From NCBI RefSeq assembly GCF_001665575.1, contig NZ_LZSU01000036.1:62001-126000 (forward strand): DNA of 64,000 nt. Direction: 5' to 3'. The DNA comes from Mycobacterium sp. 852013-51886_SCH5428379 (GTDB taxonomy: Bacteria > Actinomycetota > Actinomycetes > Mycobacteriales > Mycobacteriaceae). The position numbers and the translations under genes were made by a program. Below are positions 26,920 to 36,053 of the stretch, piece by piece (position 1 is the first letter of the stretch; each line of letters starts with the position of its first letter). Below the pieces are notes generated by a model. That model saw only the letters and a list, made by a program, of their open reading frames with translations, was not told where the DNA came from and made no database searches.

Positions 26920-28998
26920 ATGCGTGCCAAGGAGGGGACCTTCCGCGATCTGATGACGCAGGACCGCCAGTTTCAGGTGCCGCTGTACCAGCGGCACTAT
27001 CGCTGGAAGACAGGTCAGCAAGAAGATCTGTGGCAAGACATCGCCGAACAAGACCGAGCGCTTGCGGACGGGAGCGCGGTCCCGAAGCACTTCATCGGCA
27101 GCATCGTGGCGGTCGAGAAGGATGCCGACCCGCTGCATGACTTCCGCGAGTTTCGCGTCGTCGACGGTCAGCAGCGTCTGACTACATTGTCCGTCGCGCT
27201 CGCAGCTCTGCGGAATGTCGCGGCGCTTGACGATCCTGACCAGTTCGACCGGCTCAACAAGAAATACCTAATCAACGACACCGAGCCGAAGGGGTCGCCC
27301 AGGTGGGCGCGCCTAGTGCCGGGCGACGAAGATGCTGCTCCGTACTGGACAGTGCTGACCGACCCGGCCGACGTGTCCGGCCACAGTGCGATCGTGAACG
27401 CCTACCGATTCTTCCATCGCAAGATCAGCACTCTCCGCGAAGCCGGCGAGCTTGTCCCGGAACGGCTCGCGACGACGATCGGCGATCGGTTGGCGCTCGT
27501 CTTCGTGACTGTTTCCGAAGGCGAGCGGCCCCACAAGATCTTCGAGTCGATCAACGCGACTGGTGTGGGGCTGACGCAATCTGATCTGTTGCGCAATTAC
27601 CTATTCATGGCGCTGGGCCCCCGCTCGAACACGGTCTATACGCAGCACTGGCGTCCACTCGAAAAGGCGCTAGGAGTGGAGGGCCTGGAAGGGCTGGTTA
27701 GGGACGATCTTCAGTCGACGGGCGATTTCGTCAAGCAGGGCGATGTTTATCGAGCAGCCCGAAGCCGCCTCGAACCGTCAGCAGCGGATCTCGATTTCCT
27801 CGAAGAACACGTCAAGCGGCTTGCGCGAAGAGGCGCCTACTATTCGCTGTTCCTGCAACCAGCAGATCCGAACTCCACGGCATCGGATCTCGGACTTAGC
27901 AAGAAGGCGCTGAGGCACTTGGCATTCCTGCGTGGCTGGGGTGCCGGCACGACGTATCCGCTGCTGCTCCACATTTACGCCGAAGTCGATGCCGGCCGCG
28001 CCACCACCGCGCAAGCTGAGTCCTGCCTCGAAGCGATCGAGTCCTTCATCGTCAGGCGCTACGTCGTCGATGTACCGACGAACGTATTGAACCGGCTCTT
28101 CATTGCCGTGATCAACAATCTTCCCCAGGGTGAGCCGATTGACGTGGCGGTGCGTCGAGAGCTGTCACGGGACAAACGGTGGCCCGACGACGAGCGTGTC
28201 CGCGACGGGATCGCCAACGTGCACTACTACTCCAATGGGCGGGCCCACCAGCAGCGGTTGGTTCTACAGCGCCTGGAATCCCATTTACGAGCCGAGGTTG
28301 ATCTCGACTTCGACTCTGCCAAGCTCTCAATCGAACATGTCATGCCGCAGACGCTCAGTGAGGGCTGGAAGAAGCACCTGGTGGATGCCGGTCACGAGCC
28401 GCGCGAGGTCTTCGAGCGGCTCGGCCACACGCTAGGAAATCTGACGCTGACGGCGTGGAACTCGAAGCTTTCGAATCAGCTGTTCGAGCGCAAGCAGGAG
28501 ATTCTGCAGAATTCGGACCTTAAGCTGAACGAGCATCTCGCCGCCGCTTCCCAGTGGGGAGTCGATGAGATTCAGGCGCGTTCGCAGGTGCTCGCCGACG
28601 CTGCAATCGCGCTGTGGTCGGCCCCTGTGCCGGGGGTTGTAACGGCGCACTCTGGGTTCGACTGGACACGGGTCGACGATGCCGTTGCAGCGCTGCCGGC
28701 AGGCTCGTGGACCTCCTACGGTGACCTTGCCGAACTAGTAGGTACGGCGGCACAGCCGACGGCAAATCACATCGCACACGACCCCGCGGTGACGAACGCC
28801 TACCGTGTCCTCAGCAGCGATGGGTCCATCAGCTTCAAATTCCAGTGGCATGACCCGGCCGACACCCGAGATCCGATGGAAATGCTGATCGGCGAGGGGA
28901 TCGAGTTCGACGACAACGACAAGGCCTCGCAGGCGCAACGCCTAGGTCCTCCTGAGCTCGAAGCTCTGCTCGACAACGTGCTGACCGAGGTGCAATGA
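26920..28998 (+). CDS. GmrSD-like (DUF262-DUF1524) nuclease fused to an ATL-like domain
   Basis: A 692-residue protein. The N-terminal DUF262 part shows FQVPLYQRHYRW, HFIGSIVAVE and VVDGQQRLTTL, typical of the NTP-dependent GmrS-type domain. A DUF1524 HNH-type nuclease follows near residues 465-540 (SIEHVMPQ, LGNLTLTAWNSKLSN). The last 110 residues resemble the DNA-binding domain of O6-alkylguanine transferases (VAALPAGSWTSYGDLAELVG, YRVLSSDGSI), but the PCHR active-site motif reads NAYR, so there is no acceptor cysteine, as in alkyltransferase-like proteins. It is probably a type IV-like restriction factor against modified DNA. Confidence 0.88.
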   Translation: MRAKEGTFRDLMTQDRQFQVPLYQRHYRWKTGQQEDLWQDIAEQDRALADGSAVPKHFIGSIVAVEKDADPLHDFREFRVVDGQQRLTTLSVALAALRNVAALDDPDQFDRLNKKYLINDTEPKGSPRWARLVPGDEDAAPYWTVLTDPADVSGHSAIVNAYRFFHRKISTLREAGELVPERLATTIGDRLALVFVTVSEGERPHKIFESINATGVGLTQSDLLRNYLFMALGPRSNTVYTQHWRPLEKALGVEGLEGLVRDDLQSTGDFVKQGDVYRAARSRLEPSAADLDFLEEHVKRLARRGAYYSLFLQPADPNSTASDLGLSKKALRHLAFLRGWGAGTTYPLLLHIYAEVDAGRATTAQAESCLEAIESFIVRRYVVDVPTNVLNRLFIAVINNLPQGEPIDVAVRRELSRDKRWPDDERVRDGIANVHYYSNGRAHQQRLVLQRLESHLRAEVDLDFDSAKLSIEHVMPQTLSEGWKKHLVDAGHEPREVFERLGHTLGNLTLTAWNSKLSNQLFERKQEILQNSDLKLNEHLAAASQWGVDEIQARSQVLADAAIALWSAPVPGVVTAHSGFDWTRVDDAVAALPAGSWTSYGDLAELVGTAAQPTANHIAHDPAVTNAYRVLSSDGSISFKFQWHDPADTRDPMEMLIGEGIEFDDNDKASQAQRLGPPELEALLDNVLTEVQ

Positions 28999-29149
28999 TC
29001 CGGCGCGCCCCCCGGACCGATCGTTGAGACATGACGTGCAAACGTCACTCGCCATCCTCGCGCAATACGTCAGGTAGGACGGGTGTCCGCGGGAGCGAGG
29101 CAGCTCATAGTCTCGGGCAGGAAGGCCGCGCACTGGCTGCACATCGGTC

Positions 29150-30541
29150 TCAGAACGAGTCCACACGTTCAATACTGACGAACATGCCGCGGCCGCTGGC
29201 AGCATTAGTGAAACGGGTTCCGTCCGCGCTCGCCTCGATGTTCCAACCGTTGAAATGTTCCACGGTCCCGTAAGCCAGCAGTACGTCTTGATTCGGATCT
29301 GCGCCGCCGATGTTTCCTTCGGCCCAAGCGAATGCGCCGCTAAAGTCCACGGTTGCGAGATTCCAGTGCGCTGCTCCGCCGGTGCTGGCAGGTGCCTGCG
29401 GAAAACCGTCAGCCGAGTTGCGTTCGCACGCAACAGATTCTTGGGAAATGGCACATCGAACCTGCCGAGACTGGGTGATCACGTACTGCGTTTGTGGTTG
29501 AACAGAGGGCACCGGCGCCGACGGGTGATCACGCTGCCAAAGCTCAACAGCCGGCTCGATATAGGTTTGTTTTGCCGTGATGATTGTCAGCCCATCGCCA
29601 CGCACTTGGTACCGCGTTCCGTCAACGGTATTAACGGCGTCGAAGCCCCCAGGAACTTCGGTGACGTCAGTCAGGGCAATTGAGGCTCCGTCGCTAAGAC
29701 GGCTTCCACGGTAGTAGTAATTAGAGCCCCGAAGGCAGACGACAAGGGTCGAATCTGAGGTAATCTGCGCGAGCTTTAGCTCATCCGCTGGTTCACAGCG
29801 GGCACCGGGGTGCTCGCGAAAGCCGCTTGCGTCCATGCCTGCTAGAGGTGGCGGTATCTCGGGAAAAGGGGTCGGTGTGACGGTCTGCGGTACGGGCTGC
29901 CGGATCGGAGCTTCAGGTGTCTCACGAGCGGGCGTATTCCAGCCGCAATTTTGCCCGCGAACCGGGAAGATATTCGGCACCGAATCAACGCGTCCTGCCA
30001 CCATCTGGACGATCTGAATATCTGCTTTGAATTCGCCCTCGCCGAGGATCGTCGGCTGGTTGCTGAGGTCGAGACGCAAAGTGAGAATGCGCCCCTCGGT
30101 CGCGACAGAGGTCAAGACGTCGGGGTTCGCCGAGTCGAACTCAGACACGTCCGCGTACCAGCCTTGTCCGATGCTTGGTCGCGGGCCAGAGATCGCCACG
30201 ACACCGTTCGCGTGGTGGGGCTCTATCAGGTAGTCGGTCAGGATGCTGCCGGGGGCATCCGTCGGCCCGAACTCGTTCCGAGCGACGCCCGGTTCCGGCG
30301 GAATCTGAAAGTTGAACTCGACGTCAAGCTGCAACTGATTCGGGTCGACGTGGGACAGCGTGATCTCGCGGACAAGCGCCGATCCGGGCGGATCCGCAGC
30401 TCGATCCGCTGGGTCTAATGCGCAACCCATAGTGTGTGGAAGCGCGTCCCATCGCACCGAATCTTGATCGGCTCCGAGCCCGCAGCCAGCTGTCGCCAGG
30501 CTTACTGCGAGGGTCCCAAGACCGATTACAAGCCGCTTCAC
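29150..30541 (-). CDS. Hypothetical secreted lipoprotein
   Basis: This 463-residue protein starts at a GTG (30541), VKRLVIGLGTLAVSLATAGC, a classic lipoprotein signal with lipobox TAGC. The longer open frame (to 30622) would bury that signal. The N-terminal half is a beta-rich domain, followed by a Pro-rich linker (QPVPQTVTPTPFPEIPPP). The C-terminal half has repeated Gly- and Tyr-rich strands (LRGSNYYYRGSRLSDG, GTRYQVRGDG). I do not recognise the family. It should be anchored on the outer face of the inner membrane. It has no obvious operon partner. Confidence 0.7.
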   Translation of the reverse strand: MKRLVIGLGTLAVSLATAGCGLGADQDSVRWDALPHTMGCALDPADRAADPPGSALVREITLSHVDPNQLQLDVEFNFQIPPEPGVARNEFGPTDAPGSILTDYLIEPHHANGVVAISGPRPSIGQGWYADVSEFDSANPDVLTSVATEGRILTLRLDLSNQPTILGEGEFKADIQIVQMVAGRVDSVPNIFPVRGQNCGWNTPARETPEAPIRQPVPQTVTPTPFPEIPPPLAGMDASGFREHPGARCEPADELKLAQITSDSTLVVCLRGSNYYYRGSRLSDGASIALTDVTEVPGGFDAVNTVDGTRYQVRGDGLTIITAKQTYIEPAVELWQRDHPSAPVPSVQPQTQYVITQSRQVRCAISQESVACERNSADGFPQAPASTGGAAHWNLATVDFSGAFAWAEGNIGGADPNQDVLLAYGTVEHFNGWNIEASADGTRFTNAASGRGMFVSIERVDSF

Positions 30542-30913
30542 CTTGCCAACCCCCGGCACTCGCCTAAGCCTCGTAACTACCGCGGGCAAGGCCCGAGGTG
30601 GACGCGTCGACGAGCGTAACAACGAAGACCTAGGAGCAGCCCCTATCGCAAGAGAAAGCGACCGAAGGTGGGCCTCTGCCGACGACCACTTCGGCGTGCA
30701 TCCGGTCGGTTGTTTTGCGGGGATGTCCTAGCCCTCTGAGGACCGTCGTAATCGCCGGAATGTCGCTGTCACGTTGGGGCGCAGACGTGGCCAAGTCCGA
30801 ATTTCGTCCGTCGTAACCGACGGATCATACTGGCGCAGGGGTCGTATTCATTCGGGGTGAATACGCCCTCACGCTGGTCGGCATGTAGCGCCGGGTATTG
30901 CTCTGTTCGCTTC
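30542..30913. other. Intergenic region, no gene seen
   Basis: This gap lies between the mmpL stop (30914) and the lipoprotein start (30541); both genes read leftward. It must contain the lipoprotein promoter. No supported reading frame was found. Confidence 0.4.
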
Positions 30914-33900
30914 TCACCTCTCCTGGACCAGCACGTGAGGTGCGTCCTTCATGCCTCCTGCGTTGGTCTGACCACGTCGCGGGTTTGTTGCTTTGGTGGG
31001 CCACCAGCTGGCTTCGCGTAGGAGTGTGGCGATGGCGGGCACGGTGAGGGTGCGCACGAGGAAGGTGTCGAGCAGCAGCCCGAAGCCGATGATGAGGCCG
31101 GCTTGGATCATGATGGCGACTGAGCCGACCATGAGGCCGAACATGCTGGCGGCGAATATCAGGCCAGCGGAGGTGATGACGGCTCCGGTGTTTGCCACGG
31201 TGCGCAGGACGCCGACGCGGATGTTGGTTCCGGATTCTTCGCGGAGCCGTGAGACGAGCAGCATGTTGTAGTCGGCGCCGACGGCGACGAGGATGATGAA
31301 CGCCAGCAGCGGTACGGGCCAGGCGATTTCGTGGCCCAGTCCCCATTGGAAGACCACAACGCCGATGCCGAGCGAGGCGAGGTAGTTCAGCACGACGGTG
31401 CCTAGTAGGTAGAGGGGTGCCAGGAGTGCGCGCAGCAGTAGGACCAGGATGACGCCGACGATGATTATGGTGGCGATGGCCAGTTGTGCGAAGTCGGCCC
31501 ATAGGAGTCGTTGGATATCGGAGTTGACGGCGGGGAAGCCGGCGACGGACACGGTGGCGTCGGCGAGTGACGTGTTGGGTCGTGCGGTGTTGGCGGTGTC
31601 GGTGATGCGGCTGGCGAGGTCCATCGCTTCAACGCTGTATGGGTCGTGGCTGCTTTCGATCATGAACCGCGCTGTTTTGCCGTCCGGTGAGAGGAATTGT
31701 TCGGCGACGTCGGTGAATTGCCGGTTCTCGAATGCGTTGGCGGGCAGGTAGAAACCGCTCGAGGAGTCGGAGTCGGCCGCTGCGCGTGAAGAGTTTTGCA
31801 GTTGGGTGGCGATCTGGCTCATGCCGGACAGCATTTCGATGTTGCTGTCGGCGAGGGTGCGGACGCCGGTGGCGAGTGCTTGGGCGCCGGAGGCCAGCTG
31901 TCCGATTCCGTCCTGCAATCGGCGGAGGTTGGTGGCGAGGTCGGCGGGGTCACCGAGGGCTCCGAATGCCTTGTCCAGCGAGGCGACTGCGTTTTGGACG
32001 TTGGCGAGGGTGCCACCGACTGTGGCATTGGTGGCGGGATCGTAGCGGTCCCCGAGGTCGGCGATCTGGGTGAAGAATCCGCTGTCGCGCAGAGTGACCA
32101 GGATCTTCACCTGGTCGCGGATTTGGGCGCATTGCGGGGTGGTGGCACACCACGGTGAGGTGTTGAGGGCGCCGACGAGTGGGTCGAGCTGGGTGATTGC
32201 GTTTTGGGCTTGGTTGGCCAGCGGTCGTAGTCCTGGGCCGGATTGGATGGCTTGGTCGACGGCGGGGGCAGTGGCGGAAAGCTGTTGCAGCAGTGGCCGG
32301 AATTGGTTGACCTGAGTTCCTGCGGATTGGGCTTGGGTGAGGATTCCGGCCAGTGGTGTGAGGGCGGTGCGCACGGTGCTGTCGAGTTGGGCGAGGCCGT
32401 CGGCGAGCTGGTCGGCGCCGCCGGTGAGTTTGGCGAGGTCGTCTTTGCGTGAGTTGCCCTCGGCGACCGCGCCGGCCATTTTGTCGCCGATCTGGCCGTT
32501 CTGCCAGGCCAGTTCTGCTTGGTCGAGGCGCTCTCCGGTGGGGCGGGTGACTCCGGAAACTTTGGTGACGCCGGGGATCTGGGAGACGCGGGAGGCCATC
32601 TCGTCGAGGTCGGCCAGTCCTTTCCCGGTCCGCATGTCGGTCGGGTTTTCCACGACGAGGAATTCGCTGATGACGACGTCTTTGCGGAAGTGGCGGTCCA
32701 GCAGGTGGTAGCCCTGGTTGCTGGCTGTGGTGTCTGGTTGTCCCTTGCGGTCGTCGTAGCTGATTTTGATGGTTGCAGCGGCTGCTGATAGGGCGAGCAG
32801 GATGACCAGGCTGACGATGAGTAGTGGCACGGGACGGCGGACCACGGCGACGGCGACGCTGTTCCAGTAGCGGCGGGTGCGGTCGGGTTTGGGTTCACCG
32901 ATGCCGCGTTTGGCGGCTAGCGACAGCACGGGTGGCAGCAGGGTGACGGTGGCCAGAAATCCGAACAGCACGGCGATGGCGCACGCGGGGCCTAGGGCGG
33001 CGAAGACGCTGAGCCGCGCGAAGACCATGGCCAGGAACGCGAGTGCGACGGTGGCGGCGGAGGCGAGGATGACGCGCCCGATGCTGGCGGTGGCGTGGAT
33101 GATGGCCTGATCGGCGGGTACTTGGGCGCGGCGCTGCTCGTGGTATCGGCTGATCAGGAACACGGTGTAGTCGGTTCCGGCGCCGAGCAGGATCGCCGTC
33201 ATGAAGGCGACGGTGAACTGGGAGACCGGCATGCCCATCTCGCCGAGGGCGGACAGCACGCCGCGCCCGACTGCCAGGCTCAACCCGATTACCAGCAGCG
33301 GTAACAGCGCGGTGAACACCGACCGGTAGACGATCAGCAGGATCAGGGCGATCACGCCAGCGGTGGCGATTGAGATCAGCAGCAGGTCGTGCTCAGCGGA
33401 GGCGATCATGTCGCTGAAGGTCGCCGGTGGTCCCGTCACTTGCACGGTCGTGGTTGAGTCGGTGAACACCTCCGCGGCGATGTCGCGCACCGCGTTGACG
33501 GATTCTGCGGCCGTGGGGTCTCCGAGGGTGCCGGCGACGCCGACGGGCAGGTACCAGGCTTTGCGGTCGACGCTGACCGCCTGGGCTTCGGTAATCGGAT
33601 CGGCCAGTAGGTCTTGCACCAGCAGGACGTGGTCGCCTTCGGTCTGCAACCGGCTCACGAGTTCGCCGTAGCGCTGCCGTGCAGTCGGAGTCAACCCATT
33701 GGGGTCTTCCATGGCGACAAACACCATGGTTTTCGAGCCTTCTTCGCCGAACGCGGCGCTCATGCGGTCAACCGTCTGCAAGGACGGCGCATCGCGAGGA
33801 ATGAGGTCCACCGACTGTTGGCGCACCACGGTTTCCAGCTGGGGAAACAGCAGCGCGAGAACCACCGCGGCGCCCAGCCATACCCCGATGACCAGCGCTT

Positions 33901-34036
33901 TGTGCCGGAGGGTGAATCGGGCTAGCGCTGCCAACCGTTCGCTGTACTCGCGGGTGTCGGCCGGGTCGGGGGATCCGTTGGCGCGCCGACCAGAACGCGT
34001 GGCCTGGCTTGGGGAATCTGCAGTGCCGTCGGTCAC
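30914..34036 (-). CDS. MmpL-family RND transporter
   Basis: This 1040-residue inner-membrane RND exporter has the duplicated layout: N-terminal helix (LVIGVWLGAAVVLALL), first periplasmic domain, helices with LLGAGTDYTVFLISRY, a long second periplasmic domain (about residues 430-780, with coiled-coil character and one Cys pair in SPWCATTPQCAQ), and a second helix bundle with VAVGADYNMLLVSR. The two Asp-Tyr motifs are the proton-relay signature. MmpL proteins export lipids, siderophores or drugs. No mmpS partner is present. A perfect 16-bp inverted repeat 13 nt upstream of the start is the likely repressor site. Substrate unknown. Confidence 0.93.
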   Translation of the reverse strand: MTDGTADSPSQATRSGRRANGSPDPADTREYSERLAALARFTLRHKALVIGVWLGAAVVLALLFPQLETVVRQQSVDLIPRDAPSLQTVDRMSAAFGEEGSKTMVFVAMEDPNGLTPTARQRYGELVSRLQTEGDHVLLVQDLLADPITEAQAVSVDRKAWYLPVGVAGTLGDPTAAESVNAVRDIAAEVFTDSTTTVQVTGPPATFSDMIASAEHDLLLISIATAGVIALILLIVYRSVFTALLPLLVIGLSLAVGRGVLSALGEMGMPVSQFTVAFMTAILLGAGTDYTVFLISRYHEQRRAQVPADQAIIHATASIGRVILASAATVALAFLAMVFARLSVFAALGPACAIAVLFGFLATVTLLPPVLSLAAKRGIGEPKPDRTRRYWNSVAVAVVRRPVPLLIVSLVILLALSAAAATIKISYDDRKGQPDTTASNQGYHLLDRHFRKDVVISEFLVVENPTDMRTGKGLADLDEMASRVSQIPGVTKVSGVTRPTGERLDQAELAWQNGQIGDKMAGAVAEGNSRKDDLAKLTGGADQLADGLAQLDSTVRTALTPLAGILTQAQSAGTQVNQFRPLLQQLSATAPAVDQAIQSGPGLRPLANQAQNAITQLDPLVGALNTSPWCATTPQCAQIRDQVKILVTLRDSGFFTQIADLGDRYDPATNATVGGTLANVQNAVASLDKAFGALGDPADLATNLRRLQDGIGQLASGAQALATGVRTLADSNIEMLSGMSQIATQLQNSSRAAADSDSSSGFYLPANAFENRQFTDVAEQFLSPDGKTARFMIESSHDPYSVEAMDLASRITDTANTARPNTSLADATVSVAGFPAVNSDIQRLLWADFAQLAIATIIIVGVILVLLLRALLAPLYLLGTVVLNYLASLGIGVVVFQWGLGHEIAWPVPLLAFIILVAVGADYNMLLVSRLREESGTNIRVGVLRTVANTGAVITSAGLIFAASMFGLMVGSVAIMIQAGLIIGFGLLLDTFLVRTLTVPAIATLLREASWWPTKATNPRRGQTNAGGMKDAPHVLVQER

Positions 34037-34048
34037 TAGACCTCCACT

Positions 34049-34085
34049 GGTAGCGTAGCGATACTGTCGGTATCGCTACGCTACC
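34049..34085. promoter_or_regulatory. 16-bp perfect inverted repeat, operator of mmpL
   Basis: The arms 34049-34064 and 34070-34085 (GGTAGCGTAGCGATAC and complement) flank a 5-nt spacer directly upstream of the mmpL start. The core CGATAC-N5-GTATCG recurs at 41128-41144, suggesting a common TetR-family repressor. Confidence 0.8.
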
Positions 34086-34309
34086 GCATGTAGTGCACGT
34101 GGTGGCGGCCGCTATCGAGTAGGCCCGCGGCCGCGGTCACAGTAGGCAGAGGAATGGTCGAACACTCAGTTGGCTTCTGGAAGCCAAGGCCGACGCTGTT
34201 CAGTCGACGACACTGGCCTTGGATGTCGTTCAGGGTCTTGCTGTTGCTGGTCCTCGACGTTGACATCGAATGCACGGACGGCCACATCGCGTAGCGGGGC
34301 CGCGGGCCG
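34086..34309. other. Gap between mmpL operator and TetR stop
   Basis: This 224-bp stretch has no gene I can support. The minus strand has a short open segment here, possibly the end of a lost gene, but the match is too weak to call. Confidence 0.35.
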
Positions 34310-34951
34310 CTACCTGTGGGGTCGGGCTTCGGTTGTGGCCGACTGGTCCGTGTTCTGCAGCAGCACGTAATTGCCGAGGCTGCCCAGGAAACCTGCGCAG
34401 TGCTGAACGAGTTCATCGGTGGTGAACTCGAGTTCTCCGTCGAGTCGGCGGCGCAAGACTTCGAATAGCCCTCCCACGCCCAAGGTCGAAGCCAAATGGG
34501 CAACCCCAACGGCGGAGTCGGCGATGTCGAGGTGGAGTCTGGCTTCGCGCAAGACGAGGTCGGTGAAACCCGCCATCAGTTCGCTGCGTAGCTCTCGGAG
34601 CAGCGGCTCGGTTGCAGATTCCACGAACAGGATCCGACCCAGCCGAGGGTCGTTGTCGATCATGCTGACCAGCCTGCGGATCGGCGCGTACGCCAGCACC
34701 TCCGGTGGCTCGCCGGCATCGGGGATCGCGTCGACTATCACCTCCTGGAAGGTGGCATAGAGCTGCTGGTAGACAGCCCGCAGGAGGGCGTCTCGGCCGG
34801 AGAAGTGCTGGTAGAAGTAGCGTGACGTGACGCCTGATTCAGCGCAGACGGCAGTCACAGTGGCGGCGGCAACACCGCGCGTGCCGATCAACTCGGTTGC
34901 GGCCTCGATGAGACGGGTGCGCCGGTTCCGGTGACGCTCCTCGGCGGACAT
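34310..34951 (-). CDS. TetR-family regulator
   Basis: A 213-residue regulator from the ATG at 34951 (MSAEERHRNRRTRLIEAATE). The open frame above it overlaps the divergent gene at 35056 and lacks family similarity. The HTH is at about residues 10-57 (GTRGVAAATVTAVCAESGVTS, then RYFYQHFSGRDALL); the rest is an all-helical ligand domain. It lies upstream of mmpL in the same direction and is divergent from the diiron hydrolase at 35056, so it may control either. An imperfect inverted repeat lies in the shared promoter region. Confidence 0.88.
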   Translation of the reverse strand: MSAEERHRNRRTRLIEAATELIGTRGVAAATVTAVCAESGVTSRYFYQHFSGRDALLRAVYQQLYATFQEVIVDAIPDAGEPPEVLAYAPIRRLVSMIDNDPRLGRILFVESATEPLLRELRSELMAGFTDLVLREARLHLDIADSAVGVAHLASTLGVGGLFEVLRRRLDGELEFTTDELVQHCAGFLGSLGNYVLLQNTDQSATTEARPHR

Positions 34952-34999
34952 CCCGCTATACACCCGCGCCGAAACCACGTGGATAGCTTGCCATCTAAT

Positions 35000-35021
35000 T
35001 CTGACAAGGCTTAGAGTCAGA
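35000..35021. promoter_or_regulatory. Inverted repeat in divergent TetR/hydrolase promoter
   Basis: TCTGAC-N10-GTCAGA (35000-35005 and 35016-35021) lies between the TetR gene at 34951 and the gene at 35056. It is a plausible operator for that TetR, but short. Confidence 0.45.
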
Positions 35022-35055
35022 TTGCCAGCGTGCCTTTGACGAACGGGAGAACAAC

Positions 35056-35925
35056 ATGAGCGACGATTCGTCCACACGGCCCACCACGCGGGTCGTCCCG
35101 AAGCCCCGCCGTGTTCGATTCGACATGCCTGCCGGGACCAGTCGGCAGCACTTCGTCGATGGCGACTTGGTGATGAGCCACTTTGTGTCCACCTTGTCGG
35201 CCACGTTCCCCGAAGGGGAAGACTTCTTCATCCGGTCAGTCCGCGAGTACCGGGACCACATCAGCGACGCTGACCTCAAGGAGGCGGTCAAGGGATTCAT
35301 TGCACAAGAGGCCACCCACCGACACCAGCATCAGCTGCTCAACGATCGGCTCCAAGCGATGGGCTATCCCACCGAGGGGATCGATCGGCATATCAAGAAG
35401 TTGGTTGGCCGACTTGAGAAGCGTTTTTCTCCCACGATGCGCCTGGCTGTGACGGCCGCCCTGGAGCACTATACGGCGACATTCGCCGAAATCATTCTCA
35501 CCAGCGACGAAGCTCAAGAACTCATCGGCTACACCGAAGTGCGGCCTATTCTGCTCTGGCACGCACTGGAAGAATGCGAGCACAAGGCCGTCGCTTTCGA
35601 TGTCTATGAGACGGTCGGTGGAAGCGAACGCACCAGGGTCTGGGGGATGCGGATCGCCAGCCTCCTCTTGTTCAGCGAGTTGGTCATCCAGACCACCCGC
35701 TCTCTGGCCGGTGACCGTGCCGCCTACAACCCGGTGCGGTTGCTGCGCAGCCTTCGAGCCTTCCGGCATAACCCGCTATTCAGCTCAGCAGCAATTGAGC
35801 GCTTTCGTTCCTACACCCGCGGCGGATTTCATCCCGACGACTGGGACAGCGCAGAAATCCTCGAACGCTGGACCAAGGAACTCTTCGACGCCGATGGTGG
35901 CCAACAAGTGCGTAGCAGCGTCTAG
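35056..35925 (+). CDS. Predicted metal-dependent hydrolase (PF10118-like, ferritin-type helices)
   Basis: A 289-residue helical protein. Conserved metal-ligand motifs are spaced as in the PF10118 'predicted metal-dependent hydrolase' family: FIAQEATHRHQHQ, ALEHYTATFAE and ALEECEHKAVAFDVY. An ATG at 35056 follows GGGAGA. It is divergent from a TetR gene. The family is poorly characterised; related diiron proteins act on lipids or xenobiotics. In this cargo block (MmpL, P450, thioesterase) a detoxification or lipid-modifying role is likely but not shown. Confidence 0.85.
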   Translation: MSDDSSTRPTTRVVPKPRRVRFDMPAGTSRQHFVDGDLVMSHFVSTLSATFPEGEDFFIRSVREYRDHISDADLKEAVKGFIAQEATHRHQHQLLNDRLQAMGYPTEGIDRHIKKLVGRLEKRFSPTMRLAVTAALEHYTATFAEIILTSDEAQELIGYTEVRPILLWHALEECEHKAVAFDVYETVGGSERTRVWGMRIASLLLFSELVIQTTRSLAGDRAAYNPVRLLRSLRAFRHNPLFSSAAIERFRSYTRGGFHPDDWDSAEILERWTKELFDADGGQQVRSSV

Positions 35926-36053
35926 CTCGACCAGAGCCTGTCGCGGTCTATTCGGCGTGCCGAAAGGCGTTGTGAGGGCCTCCTCTTAGTCATAGGCAGC
36001 GTTTCAATAACCTTGGTGGGGCCCACTTTTACTGGCCGCTCGACGCTGCCCGA

